Assembly (NCBI GenBank): GCA_964392115.1
Contig: CAYMOU010000005.1
Span: 1 to 48,792 of the forward strand
Source of the DNA: CAYXWM01 sp964392115
GTDB taxonomy: Bacteria; Bacillota; Clostridia; Lachnospirales; WRBF01
DNA length: 48,792 nucleotides
Reading direction: 5' to 3'
Position 1 is the first letter of the stretch. Every line of letters starts with the position of its first letter. Under the pieces are notes generated by a model. The model searched no databases, had not been told where the DNA came from, and saw only the letters and a program-made list of their open reading frames with translations. Position numbers and translations under genes: made by a program. Shown here piece by piece: positions 1 through 8,439 of the stretch.

Positions 1-6
1 TTGCTC

Positions 7-34
7 TTGACAAAACCGTTTCCGGTGATATAAT
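7..34 (+). promoter_or_regulatory. Sigma-A promoter of metY
   Basis: A consensus -35 box TTGACA (7-12) is followed after 16 bases by a consensus -10 box TATAAT (29-34), with an extended TGA just before it. Transcription would start near base 41, leaving only about 45 bases of leader before the metY ATG, too short for a SAM riboswitch or T-box downstream of this promoter. The spacer holds a short inverted repeat ACCG-TTTC-CGGT that resembles one in the cysK promoter. Confidence 0.8.
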
Positions 35-85
35 CATACTTAACCGATATGAATAAAGTAATAACTACTTTTACGGAGGATTAAT

Positions 86-1375
86 ATGGACACAAACCGT
101 AATTATAAGTTCGAAACTCTCCAACTCCATGTGGGTCAGGAGCAACCGGATACAGCTACAGATGCAAGAGCTGTACCTATTTACGCAACTACTTCTTACG
201 TTTTTAAAGATTCAGCCCAAGCAGCGGCACGCTTTGGTTTGGCCGAAGGCGGAAATATCTATACCCGTTTGATGAACCCTACGTCCGATGTTTTCGAAAA
301 ACGTATTGCCGCTTTAGAGGGCGGTGTCGCCGCTTTGGCTACATCCTCCGGGGCTGCTGCTATTACTTACGCCATACAAAACATTGCCCGTGCAGGCGAC
401 CATATAGTTTCTGCCGCTACCATCTACGGCGGAACTTACAATCTTTTTGCCAATACCCTTCCGGAATTCGGCGTGGCAACAAGCTTTGTTGACGGCAGTA
501 ATCCGGAAAATTTCCAAAATGCAATTAAAGAAAATACCAAGGCTATTTTTATAGAGAGTCTGGGTAACCCCAATTCTACCGTTATCGACATTAAGGTAGT
601 GGCTGATATAGCCCATAAAAACGGTATTCCTTTAATAGTGGACAATACCTTTGCAACGCCGTATTTGCTTAGACCAATCGAACACGGTGCGGACGTGGTT
701 GTTCATTCAGCCACTAAATTTATAGGCGGTCACGGTACGGTTATAGGCGGCGTGATTGTGGACAGCGGTAATTTTGACTGGGCACAAAACGATAAATTCC
801 CGGGGCTTTCTCAACCTAACCCCAGCTATCACGGGGTAGTGTTTACCCAAGCCGTTGGAAATCTTGCTTATATTATTAAGATTCGTACCACTTTAATGAG
901 AGACACCGGCTCTACCGTTAGTCCTTTCCATTCATTTATGTTTTTACAGGGTTTGGAAACTCTTTCATTAAGAGTGGAAAGACACGTATCCAACGCCTTA
1001 AAAGTAGTGGAATACCTAAACAAACATCCCAAGGTAACCAAGGTAAATCACCCTTCCTTGGAATCTCATCCCGACCATGAGCTTTATAAATCCTACTTTC
1101 CCAACGGTGCCGGCTCCATCTTTACCGTTGAAATTAAAGGAGACGCCGAAACAGCCAAGACTTTTATTGATAATCTTCAATTGTTCTCCTTGCTGGCAAA
1201 CGTGGCGGATGTAAAATCCCTTGTTATCCACCCGGCTTCGACCACTCATTCTCAAATGAACGAAGACGAGCTGAAAAACAGCGGCATCAAGCCCAACAGC
1301 ATACGCCTTTCCATAGGAACAGAGCATATAGACGATATAATCTACGACTTGGAACAGGCTTTTAAACAAATATAG
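86..1375 (+). CDS. metY: O-acetylhomoserine sulfhydrylase
   Basis: A cytosolic PLP enzyme that makes homocysteine from O-acetylhomoserine and sulfide; the paralogous methionine gamma-lyase and cystathionine gamma-synthase cannot be fully excluded. The 429 residues are the usual length for MetY and longer than the roughly 380-400 of its Cys/Met-metabolism relatives. The N-terminus has the family start (YKFETLQLHVGQ), the PLP lysine lies near residue 211 in HSATKFIGGHG, and the C-terminal SLVIHPASTTH and SIRLSIGTEHIDD segments are typical of the family. The ATG at 86 has GGAGGA at 75-80. It is followed by a terminator-like hairpin and then cysK, giving a small sulfur-assimilation set that feeds homocysteine to metH downstream. 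Confidence 0.92.
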   Translation: MDTNRNYKFETLQLHVGQEQPDTATDARAVPIYATTSYVFKDSAQAAARFGLAEGGNIYTRLMNPTSDVFEKRIAALEGGVAALATSSGAAAITYAIQNIARAGDHIVSAATIYGGTYNLFANTLPEFGVATSFVDGSNPENFQNAIKENTKAIFIESLGNPNSTVIDIKVVADIAHKNGIPLIVDNTFATPYLLRPIEHGADVVVHSATKFIGGHGTVIGGVIVDSGNFDWAQNDKFPGLSQPNPSYHGVVFTQAVGNLAYIIKIRTTLMRDTGSTVSPFHSFMFLQGLETLSLRVERHVSNALKVVEYLNKHPKVTKVNHPSLESHPDHELYKSYFPNGAGSIFTVEIKGDAETAKTFIDNLQLFSLLANVADVKSLVIHPASTTHSQMNEDELKNSGIKPNSIRLSIGTEHIDDIIYDLEQAFKQI

Positions 1376-1384
1376 TAACTTCCT

Positions 1385-1462
1385 ATGCGATTATATAACC
1401 AAACTCGACTCATAAATTATTGCAATCAACTCTTTTGGTATATATAATCGCATAATTTTTTT
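1385..1462 (+). terminator. Rho-independent terminator after metY
   Basis: The arm starting ATGCGATTATATA at 1385 pairs with TATATAATCGCAT ending at 1453, apart from one extra base, across a loop of about 29 bases. The stem extends with ACCAAA/TTTGGT and is followed directly by a T-rich run. It separates metY from cysK. Confidence 0.65.
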
Positions 1463-1464
1463 AT

Positions 1465-1494
1465 TTGTAACTCACCGGCTTTCCGGTGTATAAT
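1465..1494 (+). promoter_or_regulatory. Probable cysK promoter with internal palindrome
   Basis: A consensus TATAAT lies at 1489-1494. The best -35 is a weak TTGTAA (1465-1470) 18 bases upstream. The spacer contains the perfect inverted repeat CACCGG-CTTT-CCGGTG (1473-1488), abutting the -10 box, where a repressor could compete with RNA polymerase. The metY promoter has a related shorter repeat at the same position. That it is an operator is inference. Confidence 0.5.
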
Positions 1495-1581
1495 GAAGAT
1501 GTTGTATATCCGGCAAAAAACAAGAAAAATACCCCAAAATAAGAAAATAATTTTAAATACAATATTGGGAGATGAAATTAT

Positions 1582-2505
1582 ATGATGCATAAATCTATAA
1601 CTGATTTAATAGGTAAAACACCCATGCTTGACCTGGTAAACTATAAAAAAGAAAACAAACTGAACGCAAATATATATGCAAAATTAGAATACTTCAATCC
1701 CGCCGGCAGCGTAAAAGACAGAATAGCAAAAGCCATGATAGACGACGCCGAAAACAAAGGCTTACTCAAGCCGGATTCGGTTATAATAGAACCCACCAGC
1801 GGAAACACCGGCATAGCCCTGGGAATGATAGCGGCGGCCCGTGGATACAAAGTTATTTTAACCATGCCCGAAACCATGAGCATAGAACGAAGAAACCTGC
1901 TTAAAGCCTACGGTGCGGAACTTGTGCTTACAGACGGCACAAAAGGCATGAAAGGCGCTATAGACAAAGCAACCGAACTTGCGGCCGGTATACCCAACAG
2001 CTTTATACCCGGCCAATTTACCAACGCCGCAAACCCGGCCGTTCATATTTCCACCACCGGCCCTGAAATTTGGGAAAGCACCCAAGGCAAGGTTGATATT
2101 TTCGTAGCAGGTGTGGGCACCGGCGGTACCTTATCCGGCGTAGGTGAATTTTTAAAATCCAAAAACCCCAATATTAAAATCGTGGCAGTTGAACCTGCCG
2201 CTTCGCCGGTTCTTTCTGAAGGAAAGCCCGGCCCTCACAAAATTCAAGGCATAGGCGCAGGCTTTGTTCCGGAAACCTTAAATACAAATATTTACGATGA
2301 AATAATCACCGTCTCCAACGAAGATGCCTTTGCAACAGGTAAGGCTATCGCCAAAGCCGAAGGCGTGCTTGTTGGCATATCCTCCGGAGCGGCACTTTGG
2401 GCAGCTACGCAACTGGCTAATCGTGAAGAAAACAAAGGCAAAAATATAGTGGTTATCTTCCCGGATACCGGCGAAAGATACCTTTCTACGCCAATGTTTG
2501 AATAG
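1582..2505 (+). CDS. cysK: Cysteine synthase (O-acetylserine thiol-lyase)
   Basis: A fold-type II PLP enzyme forming cysteine from O-acetylserine and sulfide. The 307 residues match the CysK family. Visible motifs are the PLP lysine in NPAGSVKDR (Lys45), the substrate loop PTSGNTGIALG, the phosphate-binding glycine loop VGTGGTLSGVG and the C-terminal PDTGERYLST. Two consecutive ATGs (1582 and 1585) follow a GGGAGA ribosome site at about 1567-1572; either may be used. It has its own promoter upstream and is followed by an intercistronic hairpin element before the methionine synthase genes. It could also accept O-phosphoserine, which cannot be told from sequence. Confidence 0.93.
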   Translation: MMHKSITDLIGKTPMLDLVNYKKENKLNANIYAKLEYFNPAGSVKDRIAKAMIDDAENKGLLKPDSVIIEPTSGNTGIALGMIAAARGYKVILTMPETMSIERRNLLKAYGAELVLTDGTKGMKGAIDKATELAAGIPNSFIPGQFTNAANPAVHISTTGPEIWESTQGKVDIFVAGVGTGGTLSGVGEFLKSKNPNIKIVAVEPAASPVLSEGKPGPHKIQGIGAGFVPETLNTNIYDEIITVSNEDAFATGKAIAKAEGVLVGISSGAALWAATQLANREENKGKNIVVIFPDTGERYLSTPMFE

Positions 2506-2549
2506 AATTAATTCAAAACCATTATCGTAAGATTCAACTATATAATGTT

Positions 2550-2620
2550 AAAGTCTTTTTGAAAGGAGTTTGAGGGAAACTCTTTCTTCAGAAAAAGTTT
2601 CCCTCAAGGTCTTTATATCT
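2550..2620 (+). repeat. Intercistronic hairpin element, family A copy 1
   Basis: This copy reads AAAGTCTTTTTGAAAGGAG, then a long stem-loop at 2570-2607 (TTGAGGGAAACTCTTTC, loop TTCA, GAAAAAGTTTCCCTCAA, one C-A mismatch), then AAGGTCTTTATATCTTTT. The same arrangement recurs at 8241, 9551, 13053, 17397, 19078, 24952, 25952, 34837 and 45722. Here it lies between cysK and the next plus-strand gene. Confidence 0.85.
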
Positions 2621-2635
2621 TTTCCACCACCCTAA

Positions 2636-2671
2636 CCTTAGGAGAAAACCGTTTTCGGTTTTCTCCTAAGG
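2636..2671 (+). repeat. Perfect 16-bp hairpin before the metH genes
   Basis: CCTTAGGAGAAAACCG (2636-2651) and CGGTTTTCTCCTAAGG (2656-2671) pair perfectly around a TTTT loop. It ends in AAGGTC like the family A elements and sits just downstream of copy 1, so it may be a divergent relative. No T-run follows, so a simple terminator is unlikely. It lies 30 bases before the ribosome site of the next gene. Confidence 0.75.
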
Positions 2672-2712
2672 TCGTTTTGGAATATACGCAGTTTTTTAAC
2701 GGAGTTGACTTT

Positions 2713-3351
2713 ATGTTAGAAGAAGCACTAAAGTACCTGGGACTAAAACCCGAAAATTTAACGGAACAACTTACAGCCGACATCAACAGAATAACCGGAA
2801 TGCTTCGAGAAAAGGCCGATTTTCGTTACACCTACAAACTGTTCCCTATAGAAGTCCATGAAAACCGGGTAGATGTGGCCACCACCAATTTAACCCTTCC
2901 GGGCAAAGATATAGTAAACCTCTTGCAACATTCCAAAGAATGTGTTATATTGGCGGCAACTCTGGGTATAGAGGCAGAAAATCTGCTTCTGTTTACCCAA
3001 AAAACATCCTTATCCGATGCCATAATTATGGACGCCCTAGCCGGCGCCATGATAGAGGACGAATGCAACAAATTGCAGGACAAATTGGAACAAACCCATA
3101 CCCTAACCCAACGCTACAGCCCGGGCTACGGCGATTTGCCGTTACATCTACAGGGCAATATTTTAAACGTGTTAAACGCAAGGCTGAGTATAGGCCTGTA
3201 TTGCACTTCAAACAGCATACTGCTGCCGAGAAAAAGCATCACGGCCATAATGGGCATTACCGGGGTAAAATCCCAAATAGATATGTGCAAAAGCTGTATT
3301 TTATACGAGGAATGCAATTTCAGAAAAGGCGGAAAAAAATGTGGGCGTTAG
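2713..3351 (+). CDS. Methionine synthase reactivation-domain protein
   Basis: This 212-residue protein resembles the activation domain that in enterobacterial MetH is fused at the C-terminus; it would use SAM and an electron donor to reactivate oxidised cobalamin. The RYSPGYGDLPL motif near the middle is the family signature, and the C-terminus carries a cysteine cluster (MCKSC, EECNF, KKCGR). The reading frame opens at a TTG at 2677, but GGAG at 2701-2704 lies 8 bases before the ATG at 2713, which is the better start. It overlaps metH by 11 bases, so the two are translationally coupled and supply as separate chains what is one protein elsewhere. Confidence 0.82.
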   Translation: MLEEALKYLGLKPENLTEQLTADINRITGMLREKADFRYTYKLFPIEVHENRVDVATTNLTLPGKDIVNLLQHSKECVILAATLGIEAENLLLFTQKTSLSDAIIMDALAGAMIEDECNKLQDKLEQTHTLTQRYSPGYGDLPLHLQGNILNVLNARLSIGLYCTSNSILLPRKSITAIMGITGVKSQIDMCKSCILYEECNFRKGGKKCGR

Positions 3352-5701
3352 AGAATTTACTGAAAATAACATTTTAATCTTAGACGGTGCCATGGGTACC
3401 ATGCTGCAAGATATTTCCCTTATAGGCGAAAACCCCGTGCTTTTAAACCTTAGCAAGCCGGAGAAAATTACAGACGTACACCGGTTATACATAAACGCCG
3501 GCTCTAATATGATTTTGACCAATACCTTCTGCGCAAACTCACGAAAGCTTGCCGGCTCCGGTTACAGTGTGGCGGAGGTTATAGCCGCTGCCGTAAACAA
3601 TGCCAAAAAAGCGGCAGAGGGCAAGGGTTTTATAGCCTTGGATATAGGGCCTATAGGCGAATTATTCGAACCTATGGGCACTTTAAGCTTTGACGAGGCC
3701 TATGAGATTTTCAAGGAGCAAATCCTCTGCGGTGCAAAAGAAGGCGTTGACGCTATATTTATCGAAACCATGACAGACCTTTACGAAGCAAAATGCGCCG
3801 TGCTTGCTGCCAAGGAAAACTGCCACTTGCCGGTGTTTTGCACCATGTCCTTCGAAGAAAATATGCGTACCTTTTTGGGAACTTCCATATCCTCGGCGGC
3901 TTTAACCTTAGAGGGTCTGGGCGTTGATTATATAGGCTTTAACTGTTCCGTAGGGCCAAAGCAGATGATAGGCATGGTTGAGGAACTGTTGAAATACACC
4001 AATCTGCCCATAATCGTTAAGCCAAACGCCGGACTACCGCAAAACGTGGACGGTAAGGAAGTCTTCAACGCTGACGAAAACGAATTTGCGGAACAGATGG
4101 AAATAATCCTGAAATCCGGCGCCGGAGTAGTTGGCGGTTGTTGCGGAACAAATCCCAAATATATAGAAAAGCTAAAAAAAACGACAGAAAACTTAAAACT
4201 CGTACGTAGGGAAAAAATAACCCTAAGTGCCGTTTGTTCCCACTCGAAAACCGTGGTTATAGACCGTGTAAGGATTATAGGCGAAAGAATCAATCCCACC
4301 GGCAAAAAGCTTTTTAAACAGGCTCTTATAGACGGCAACACAGACTATATAATAAGGCAAGCCATAGAACAGGCAGAAGCCGGGGCAGATATTTTGGACG
4401 TTAACGTGGGCGTTCCAAACATAGACGAAAAAGCAACCATGGTTGAGGTGGTAAAGAATATACAAAGCGTATTGGATTTACCCTTGCAAATAGATTCCTC
4501 AAGCGTAGAGGCCATAGAAGCCGGTTTGCGTGCTTATAACGGTAAAGCCATAGTGAACTCCGTAAACGGCGAGGATTCAAGCCTGCATACGGTCTTGCCC
4601 ATAGTAAAAAAATACGGTGCGGCTATAGTGGGCCTTACCTTGGATTCTACGGGTATACCCAAAACCGCCGAGGAACGCCTTGAAATCGCCCGAAAAATTG
4701 TGGATACGGCCTTGGAATACAAAATTCCCAAGCAGGATATTATTATAGACTGTTTAACCCTTACATCCGGTGCAGAACAGGAAATAGCCTATGAAACCGT
4801 TAAGGCTCTGGCGTTGATTAAAGAAAAACTTGGCGTTAAGACAGCTTTAGGTGTTTCAAATATTTCTTTTGGGTTGCCCATGAGGGAAAAGCTGAATCAG
4901 GTATTTCTTGGGTTGGCTTTGGCTAATGGGTTGGATTTGCCAATAATAAACCCAAATGTAAAGGAAATGACGGATACGGTTTTTTGTTATCATCAGCTTA
5001 AAAATATAGATCGGGGCAGTAATGATTATATCAACCGCTTTTCAAATGCAGCGGCATCCGCTGAAAAAAGCCCGGCAGATAAGCCAAAACAGGACCTTTC
5101 GTATTTGATACAATCCGGTTTGAAGGACGAGGTTAAAACTGCGGTAAAAGCTGTTTTAGACGAAAAAGAGCCTATGACCATTGTTAACGAAATATTGATA
5201 CCTGCTTTGGATAAGGTTGGTCAGAGGTACGAAAAAGGTGAGATATTCTTGCCGCAATTGCTTCAATCGGCAGAGGCTGCAAAGCAGGCTTTTGAGGTGC
5301 TAAAGAGCCGTATTCCGGAAAATGCCGCCGGTGATATGGGTACGGTTTTGGTGGCTACGGTGGAAGGCGATATTCACGATATAGGCAAGAATATTGTTAA
5401 GGTGGTTTTGGAGAATTACGGTTATAAGGTTATAGACCTTGGCAAGGACGTGAAAATTCAAAGAGTTGCCGAAGAAACCATAAAACACAAGGTTAAGTTG
5501 GTTGGATTAAGTGCGCTTATGACCACAACTTTGGGTAACATGGAAAAGACCATACAGTCCCTTAAAGAAGCAAGCCCCGATACAAAAATCATGGTAGGCG
5601 GAGCGGTTTTGACCGGTGATTATGCGCAAAAGATAGGTGCGGATTATTACGTGAAGGATGCTATGGCTTCGGTAGCGGTGGCCAGAGAGCTGTTTGGGTA
5701 G
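3341..5701 (+). CDS. metH: Cobalamin-dependent methionine synthase (no activation domain)
   Basis: Transfers a methyl group from methyltetrahydrofolate to homocysteine through cobalamin. The order of domains is: homocysteine/zinc domain (about 1-290) with zinc cysteines near 202 (GFNCSVGP) and 267-268 (GGCCGTNP); pterin-binding barrel (about 310-560) starting at GERINPTGKK; a helical cap; and a cobalamin-binding Rossmann domain with the axial histidine near 678 in VEGDIHDIGKN. At 786 residues it ends after the B12 domain, unlike the roughly 1200-residue E. coli enzyme; the missing activation domain is the gene just upstream. The GTG start at 3341 overlaps that gene and is preceded by an AAAGGCGG-type ribosome site. 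No B12 riboswitch was seen in the 200-base leader. Confidence 0.93.
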   Translation: MGVREFTENNILILDGAMGTMLQDISLIGENPVLLNLSKPEKITDVHRLYINAGSNMILTNTFCANSRKLAGSGYSVAEVIAAAVNNAKKAAEGKGFIALDIGPIGELFEPMGTLSFDEAYEIFKEQILCGAKEGVDAIFIETMTDLYEAKCAVLAAKENCHLPVFCTMSFEENMRTFLGTSISSAALTLEGLGVDYIGFNCSVGPKQMIGMVEELLKYTNLPIIVKPNAGLPQNVDGKEVFNADENEFAEQMEIILKSGAGVVGGCCGTNPKYIEKLKKTTENLKLVRREKITLSAVCSHSKTVVIDRVRIIGERINPTGKKLFKQALIDGNTDYIIRQAIEQAEAGADILDVNVGVPNIDEKATMVEVVKNIQSVLDLPLQIDSSSVEAIEAGLRAYNGKAIVNSVNGEDSSLHTVLPIVKKYGAAIVGLTLDSTGIPKTAEERLEIARKIVDTALEYKIPKQDIIIDCLTLTSGAEQEIAYETVKALALIKEKLGVKTALGVSNISFGLPMREKLNQVFLGLALANGLDLPIINPNVKEMTDTVFCYHQLKNIDRGSNDYINRFSNAAASAEKSPADKPKQDLSYLIQSGLKDEVKTAVKAVLDEKEPMTIVNEILIPALDKVGQRYEKGEIFLPQLLQSAEAAKQAFEVLKSRIPENAAGDMGTVLVATVEGDIHDIGKNIVKVVLENYGYKVIDLGKDVKIQRVAEETIKHKVKLVGLSALMTTTLGNMEKTIQSLKEASPDTKIMVGGAVLTGDYAQKIGADYYVKDAMASVAVARELFG

Positions 5702-5734
5702 AAGATTGGAACGTTTAAACAGAGGATTTTAATA

Positions 5735-5802
5735 ATTAATATTTGTGTTATAGGTTTTCGTGATTGTATGGCTGCCGGAGCAGAGCCCCGACCCTACAAT
5801 TT
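5735..5802 (-). repeat. Family C intergenic repeat, copy 1
   Basis: On the minus strand this reads TGTAGGGTCGGGG, about 25 variable bases, then CAATCACGAAAACCTATAA. The same order, TATAGGGTCGGGG ... CAATCACCGAAAACCTACAA, is found at 22812-22862 on the plus strand, and a weaker version near 26735. It lies between the convergent metH and HAD genes. Confidence 0.55.
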
Positions 5803-5835
5803 GGGGATCATAAAAAGCTGTACGAACAATTGAAA

Positions 5836-5886
5836 CAAAAAAACGAGGTTCTATGCTTATTTGGCATTGAACCTCCTTTTTTGTTT
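5836..5886. terminator. Bidirectional terminator between metH and the HAD gene
   Basis: GAGGTTCTATGC (5845-5856) pairs with GCATTGAACCTC (5864-5875) with one mismatch and a 7-base loop. An A-run precedes it and a T-run follows it, so it can stop transcription from both convergent sides. Confidence 0.85.
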
Positions 5887-5896
5887 GGATAGTTGA

Positions 5897-6559
5897 TTAA
5901 AAGCGGGTTATTTCTAGGATGTCGTCTACTATGTAGTCCGCCAAGGATAGGTCTTGGTTGCCGGAGTTTTCGTTGCGGTAGCCTATGGTAAGCATACCTG
6001 CGGCTTTTGCGGCGGTTACACCGCTTTTAGAGTCTTCCAGGGCAACGGATTCTTGGGGTGAGCAGTGGCATTGTTCTATGGCTTTAAGATATATTTCGGG
6101 GTTCGGCTTTTTGTTGGAAACGTCATTACCGGTAACAATGACTTCCATGTGTTTCACTAAATCGAAATATTCCAAAACGCCGTAAACCAGAGAGCGATTT
6201 GATGATGAAGCCACGGCGGTTTTAATGTTCTTGGCTTTGCAGAGTTCTATTATTTCCAAAATGCCGGATATGGGTTTTAAGCCCTGCTCTTTGATATAGC
6301 CCACAATCATGGCATCTTGCATTTCTATAATTTCTTCCACGTTGCCGCTGCGGTTGTTGTCCACCAGCATTTGTCGCCAGAAATCCTCGGTGGGTTTGCC
6401 TATGAAGGAGAACAAATCACGGTCGGTTTTCATATTGAGTTTTGCCAGAAGTTCTTGTTTGGAGCGTAAATGCATAGGCTCGGAGTCCACAATTACGCCG
6501 TCCATATCGAACACGAAAAGCTTGGTTTCCGGTGAAAACACCTTATCTGCGATTTTCAC
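5897..6559 (-). CDS. HAD-family sugar-phosphate phosphatase or phosphomutase
   Basis: A 220-residue cytosolic HAD hydrolase of the beta-phosphoglucomutase-like subfamily. Motif I is FVFDMDGVIVDSEP (nucleophile and acid Asp), motif II the serine in VASSS, motif III the lysine in NKKPNPEIY, and motif IV ALEDSKSG. A helical cap of about 65 residues follows motif I. The GTG start at 6559 has AAGGAGAT seven bases upstream and lies inside the end of the FGGY kinase gene (17-base overlap), so the two are coupled. This points to a role in the same catabolic pathway, for instance removing phosphate from a dead-end or intermediate sugar phosphate. The substrate is unknown. Confidence 0.82.
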   Translation of the reverse strand: MKIADKVFSPETKLFVFDMDGVIVDSEPMHLRSKQELLAKLNMKTDRDLFSFIGKPTEDFWRQMLVDNNRSGNVEEIIEMQDAMIVGYIKEQGLKPISGILEIIELCKAKNIKTAVASSSNRSLVYGVLEYFDLVKHMEVIVTGNDVSNKKPNPEIYLKAIEQCHCSPQESVALEDSKSGVTAAKAAGMLTIGYRNENSGNQDLSLADYIVDDILEITRF

Positions 6560-8213
6560 GTTTAATCTCCTTCAACAGTTTCATTACGTTGTTTTGCCCT
6601 CTGCCGAAATAATCGTGAAGGATTACGTATTGTTCGTAAAGTTTTTGGTATACGGCTACAGCTTCGGGGTTAGGGGTATAGGTTGCACGAACACCGCCGC
6701 CCATGGATTCTGCGGCTTCTTTTATGCTGTCGTAGCCGCCTTTTTCTTTGCCTGCCGCAACAGCGCCCCACATTGCACCGCCCATGGCTGTGGCTTGGTC
6801 TACGGCTGTTACGTAAACGGTTCTGTTCATAACGTCCGCAAAAGTTTGCATTATGAAGGGGCTTTTTTCGGCTATGCCGCCGGTTGCCATAAGTTTTGCC
6901 ACGTTTACGCCGTATTCCACGAAGGTATCAACTATCATGCGTTTTCCGTAGGCTACGGCCTCGATAAGAGCCTTATAAATTTCTTCCGGCTTGGTATTTA
7001 GGGTCATACCCATGATTAAACCGGTTAAGTCTACGTCTACCAAAACAGAGCGATTTCCGTTCCACCAATCCAGAGCCAAAAGTCCCGATGCACCGGGTTT
7101 GATTTCGGAGGCAAGTTGTTCTAGGTAGGCGTATTTGTTTTTGCCGGCGGCTTTTGAGGCTTGTAACAGTTCTTCTGAGAGAAGGCTGTCCATAAACCAT
7201 TGGAAATGGTCGCCCATGCAGGATTGACCGGCTTCGTAGCCGAAATATCCCGGTAGAATACCGTCTTCACAGATTCCGCACATACCGGGAACTTTTACGT
7301 CTTTTTCCGTACACATCATGTCACAGCCGGAAGTACCGATTACCATAAGCATAACGTCCGGGTCGGTGATGCCGGCACCGGGAACGGCTGAATGAGCGTC
7401 GCCTACGCCTACGGCAACCGGAGTGCCCACTTTAAGCCCTGTCCATTTGCTGCTACTTTCGGTGATGTAGCCGGCAAGGGTGCCTAAGGGGTAGATTTCA
7501 CGGGACATTTTTTCATCCACGATATTTTCCAGTCTGGGGTCTAGGGCTTTGAAGAAATCGTTTGAAGGGTATCCTGTGTTTTTTTGCCAGATGGATTTGT
7601 AGCCGGCGGTGCAGGAGTTACGCATTTCTACACCGGTTAATTGCATGGTAATCCAGTCGGCACATTCCATAAATCTGTCGGCGGCTTTAAAGCATTCTTC
7701 GTCTTCGTTTAGAATTTGCCAGATTTTTGGGAACATCCATTCGGAGGATATTTTTCCGCCGTAACAAGCAAGGAAATCTTCGTTGCGTTCCGCTGCAATT
7801 TGGTTCAGCATATTTGCTTCGTCTTGTGCGGCGTGATGCTTCCATAATTTTACATAAGCATGAGGTCTTTTTTCGAAACCGGGTACACAGCAAAGCGGTG
7901 TGCCGTCTGCCTTGGTGGGCAGCATGGAACATTCTGTAAAGTCTGTACCCACGCCTATTACGTCGTCCGGAGATACCCCGGCTTCTTTCAGTACTTTGGG
8001 AACGGTTTTTGATGCCGCTTCTATGTAATCCGGAGGGTATTGCAAAGCCCAGTCGGGTTCAAGTTTTGTGGATTTGTCCGGTAAAAATTCGTCCATTACC
8101 GCATTTGTATAGGCATAGTCTGCCTGTGCTACGATTTTACCGTTTGAAACGTCTACCAAGATAGCTCTGGCAGACAGGGTGCCAAAGTCTATTCCTACTG
8201 TATATTTGGACAT
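6543..8213 (-). CDS. FGGY-family carbohydrate kinase, ribulokinase-like
   Basis: An ATP-dependent sugar kinase of 556 residues, the size of L-ribulokinase (AraB). It begins with the phosphate-1 loop GIDFGTLSARA and shares with AraB the segments GVGTDFTECS, SSEWMFPKIW, CADWITMQLTG, the glycine loop VMLMVIGTSGCD, GYEAGQSCMGD, LDWWNGNRS, GGIAEKSPFIMQ and MGGAMWGAVAAG. The start has an excellent AAGGAGG ribosome site. It is preceded by a hairpin element and overlaps the HAD gene. The neighbours (alcohol dehydrogenase, phosphatase, RbsABC-like transporter) suggest it phosphorylates a ketose made from an imported polyol; L-ribulose, xylulose or a tetrulose are all possible. No araA or araD is present, so true arabinose use is not supported here. 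Confidence 0.85.
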   Translation of the reverse strand: MSKYTVGIDFGTLSARAILVDVSNGKIVAQADYAYTNAVMDEFLPDKSTKLEPDWALQYPPDYIEAASKTVPKVLKEAGVSPDDVIGVGTDFTECSMLPTKADGTPLCCVPGFEKRPHAYVKLWKHHAAQDEANMLNQIAAERNEDFLACYGGKISSEWMFPKIWQILNEDEECFKAADRFMECADWITMQLTGVEMRNSCTAGYKSIWQKNTGYPSNDFFKALDPRLENIVDEKMSREIYPLGTLAGYITESSSKWTGLKVGTPVAVGVGDAHSAVPGAGITDPDVMLMVIGTSGCDMMCTEKDVKVPGMCGICEDGILPGYFGYEAGQSCMGDHFQWFMDSLLSEELLQASKAAGKNKYAYLEQLASEIKPGASGLLALDWWNGNRSVLVDVDLTGLIMGMTLNTKPEEIYKALIEAVAYGKRMIVDTFVEYGVNVAKLMATGGIAEKSPFIMQTFADVMNRTVYVTAVDQATAMGGAMWGAVAAGKEKGGYDSIKEAAESMGGGVRATYTPNPEAVAVYQKLYEQYVILHDYFGRGQNNVMKLLKEIKRENRR

Positions 8214-8240
8214 AAGTGCCTCCTTGATATGTAAAAAATA

Positions 8241-8290
8241 TTAAGACCTTGGGAAAAACTTTCCCCAAAACCCTTTCAAAAAGACTTTAT
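8241..8290 (-). repeat. Intercistronic hairpin element, family A copy 2
   Basis: Read on the minus strand it gives AAAGTCTTTTTGAAAGGG, a shortened stem TTGGGGAAA / TTTTTCCCAA, then GGTCTTAA. Both arms are shorter than in copies 3 and 5, so pairing is kept. It lies between the dehydrogenase and the FGGY kinase, in the transcription direction. Confidence 0.8.
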
Positions 8291-8339
8291 AAAAAGTAAT
8301 ATTTAAAGTTGCTTACCACTATATCATAAGAAATATATA

Positions 8340-8370
8340 AAGGGAAACTCTTTTTTAAAAAGTTTCCCTT
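8340..8370 (-). repeat. Hairpin between dehydrogenase and kinase genes
   Basis: AAGGGAAACTC (from 8340) pairs with AGTTTCCCTT (to 8370) through T and A runs with almost no loop. Its stem resembles that of family A. It stands just after the dehydrogenase gene, in front of copy 2, so two hairpins follow each other in the transcript. Confidence 0.6.
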
Positions 8371-8439
8371 ATAACCCCGATAAGATTGTTTATATGGGGT
8401 AGTTGGGTTATAAGTTACGAAAGTATCCCCAAAAACGGT

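Noticed and set aside
1..85. SAM riboswitch or T-box before metY
   Set aside because: A consensus promoter lies at 7-34 and only about 45 bases of leader follow; there is no room. An upstream longer transcript cannot be judged from this window.
2550..2620. Family A hairpins as ordinary rho-independent terminators
   Set aside because: The T-run after the stem is interrupted (AGGTCTTTAT), the elements occur inside operons, and they begin with a conserved stretch upstream of the stem that terminators do not need. Partial termination remains possible.
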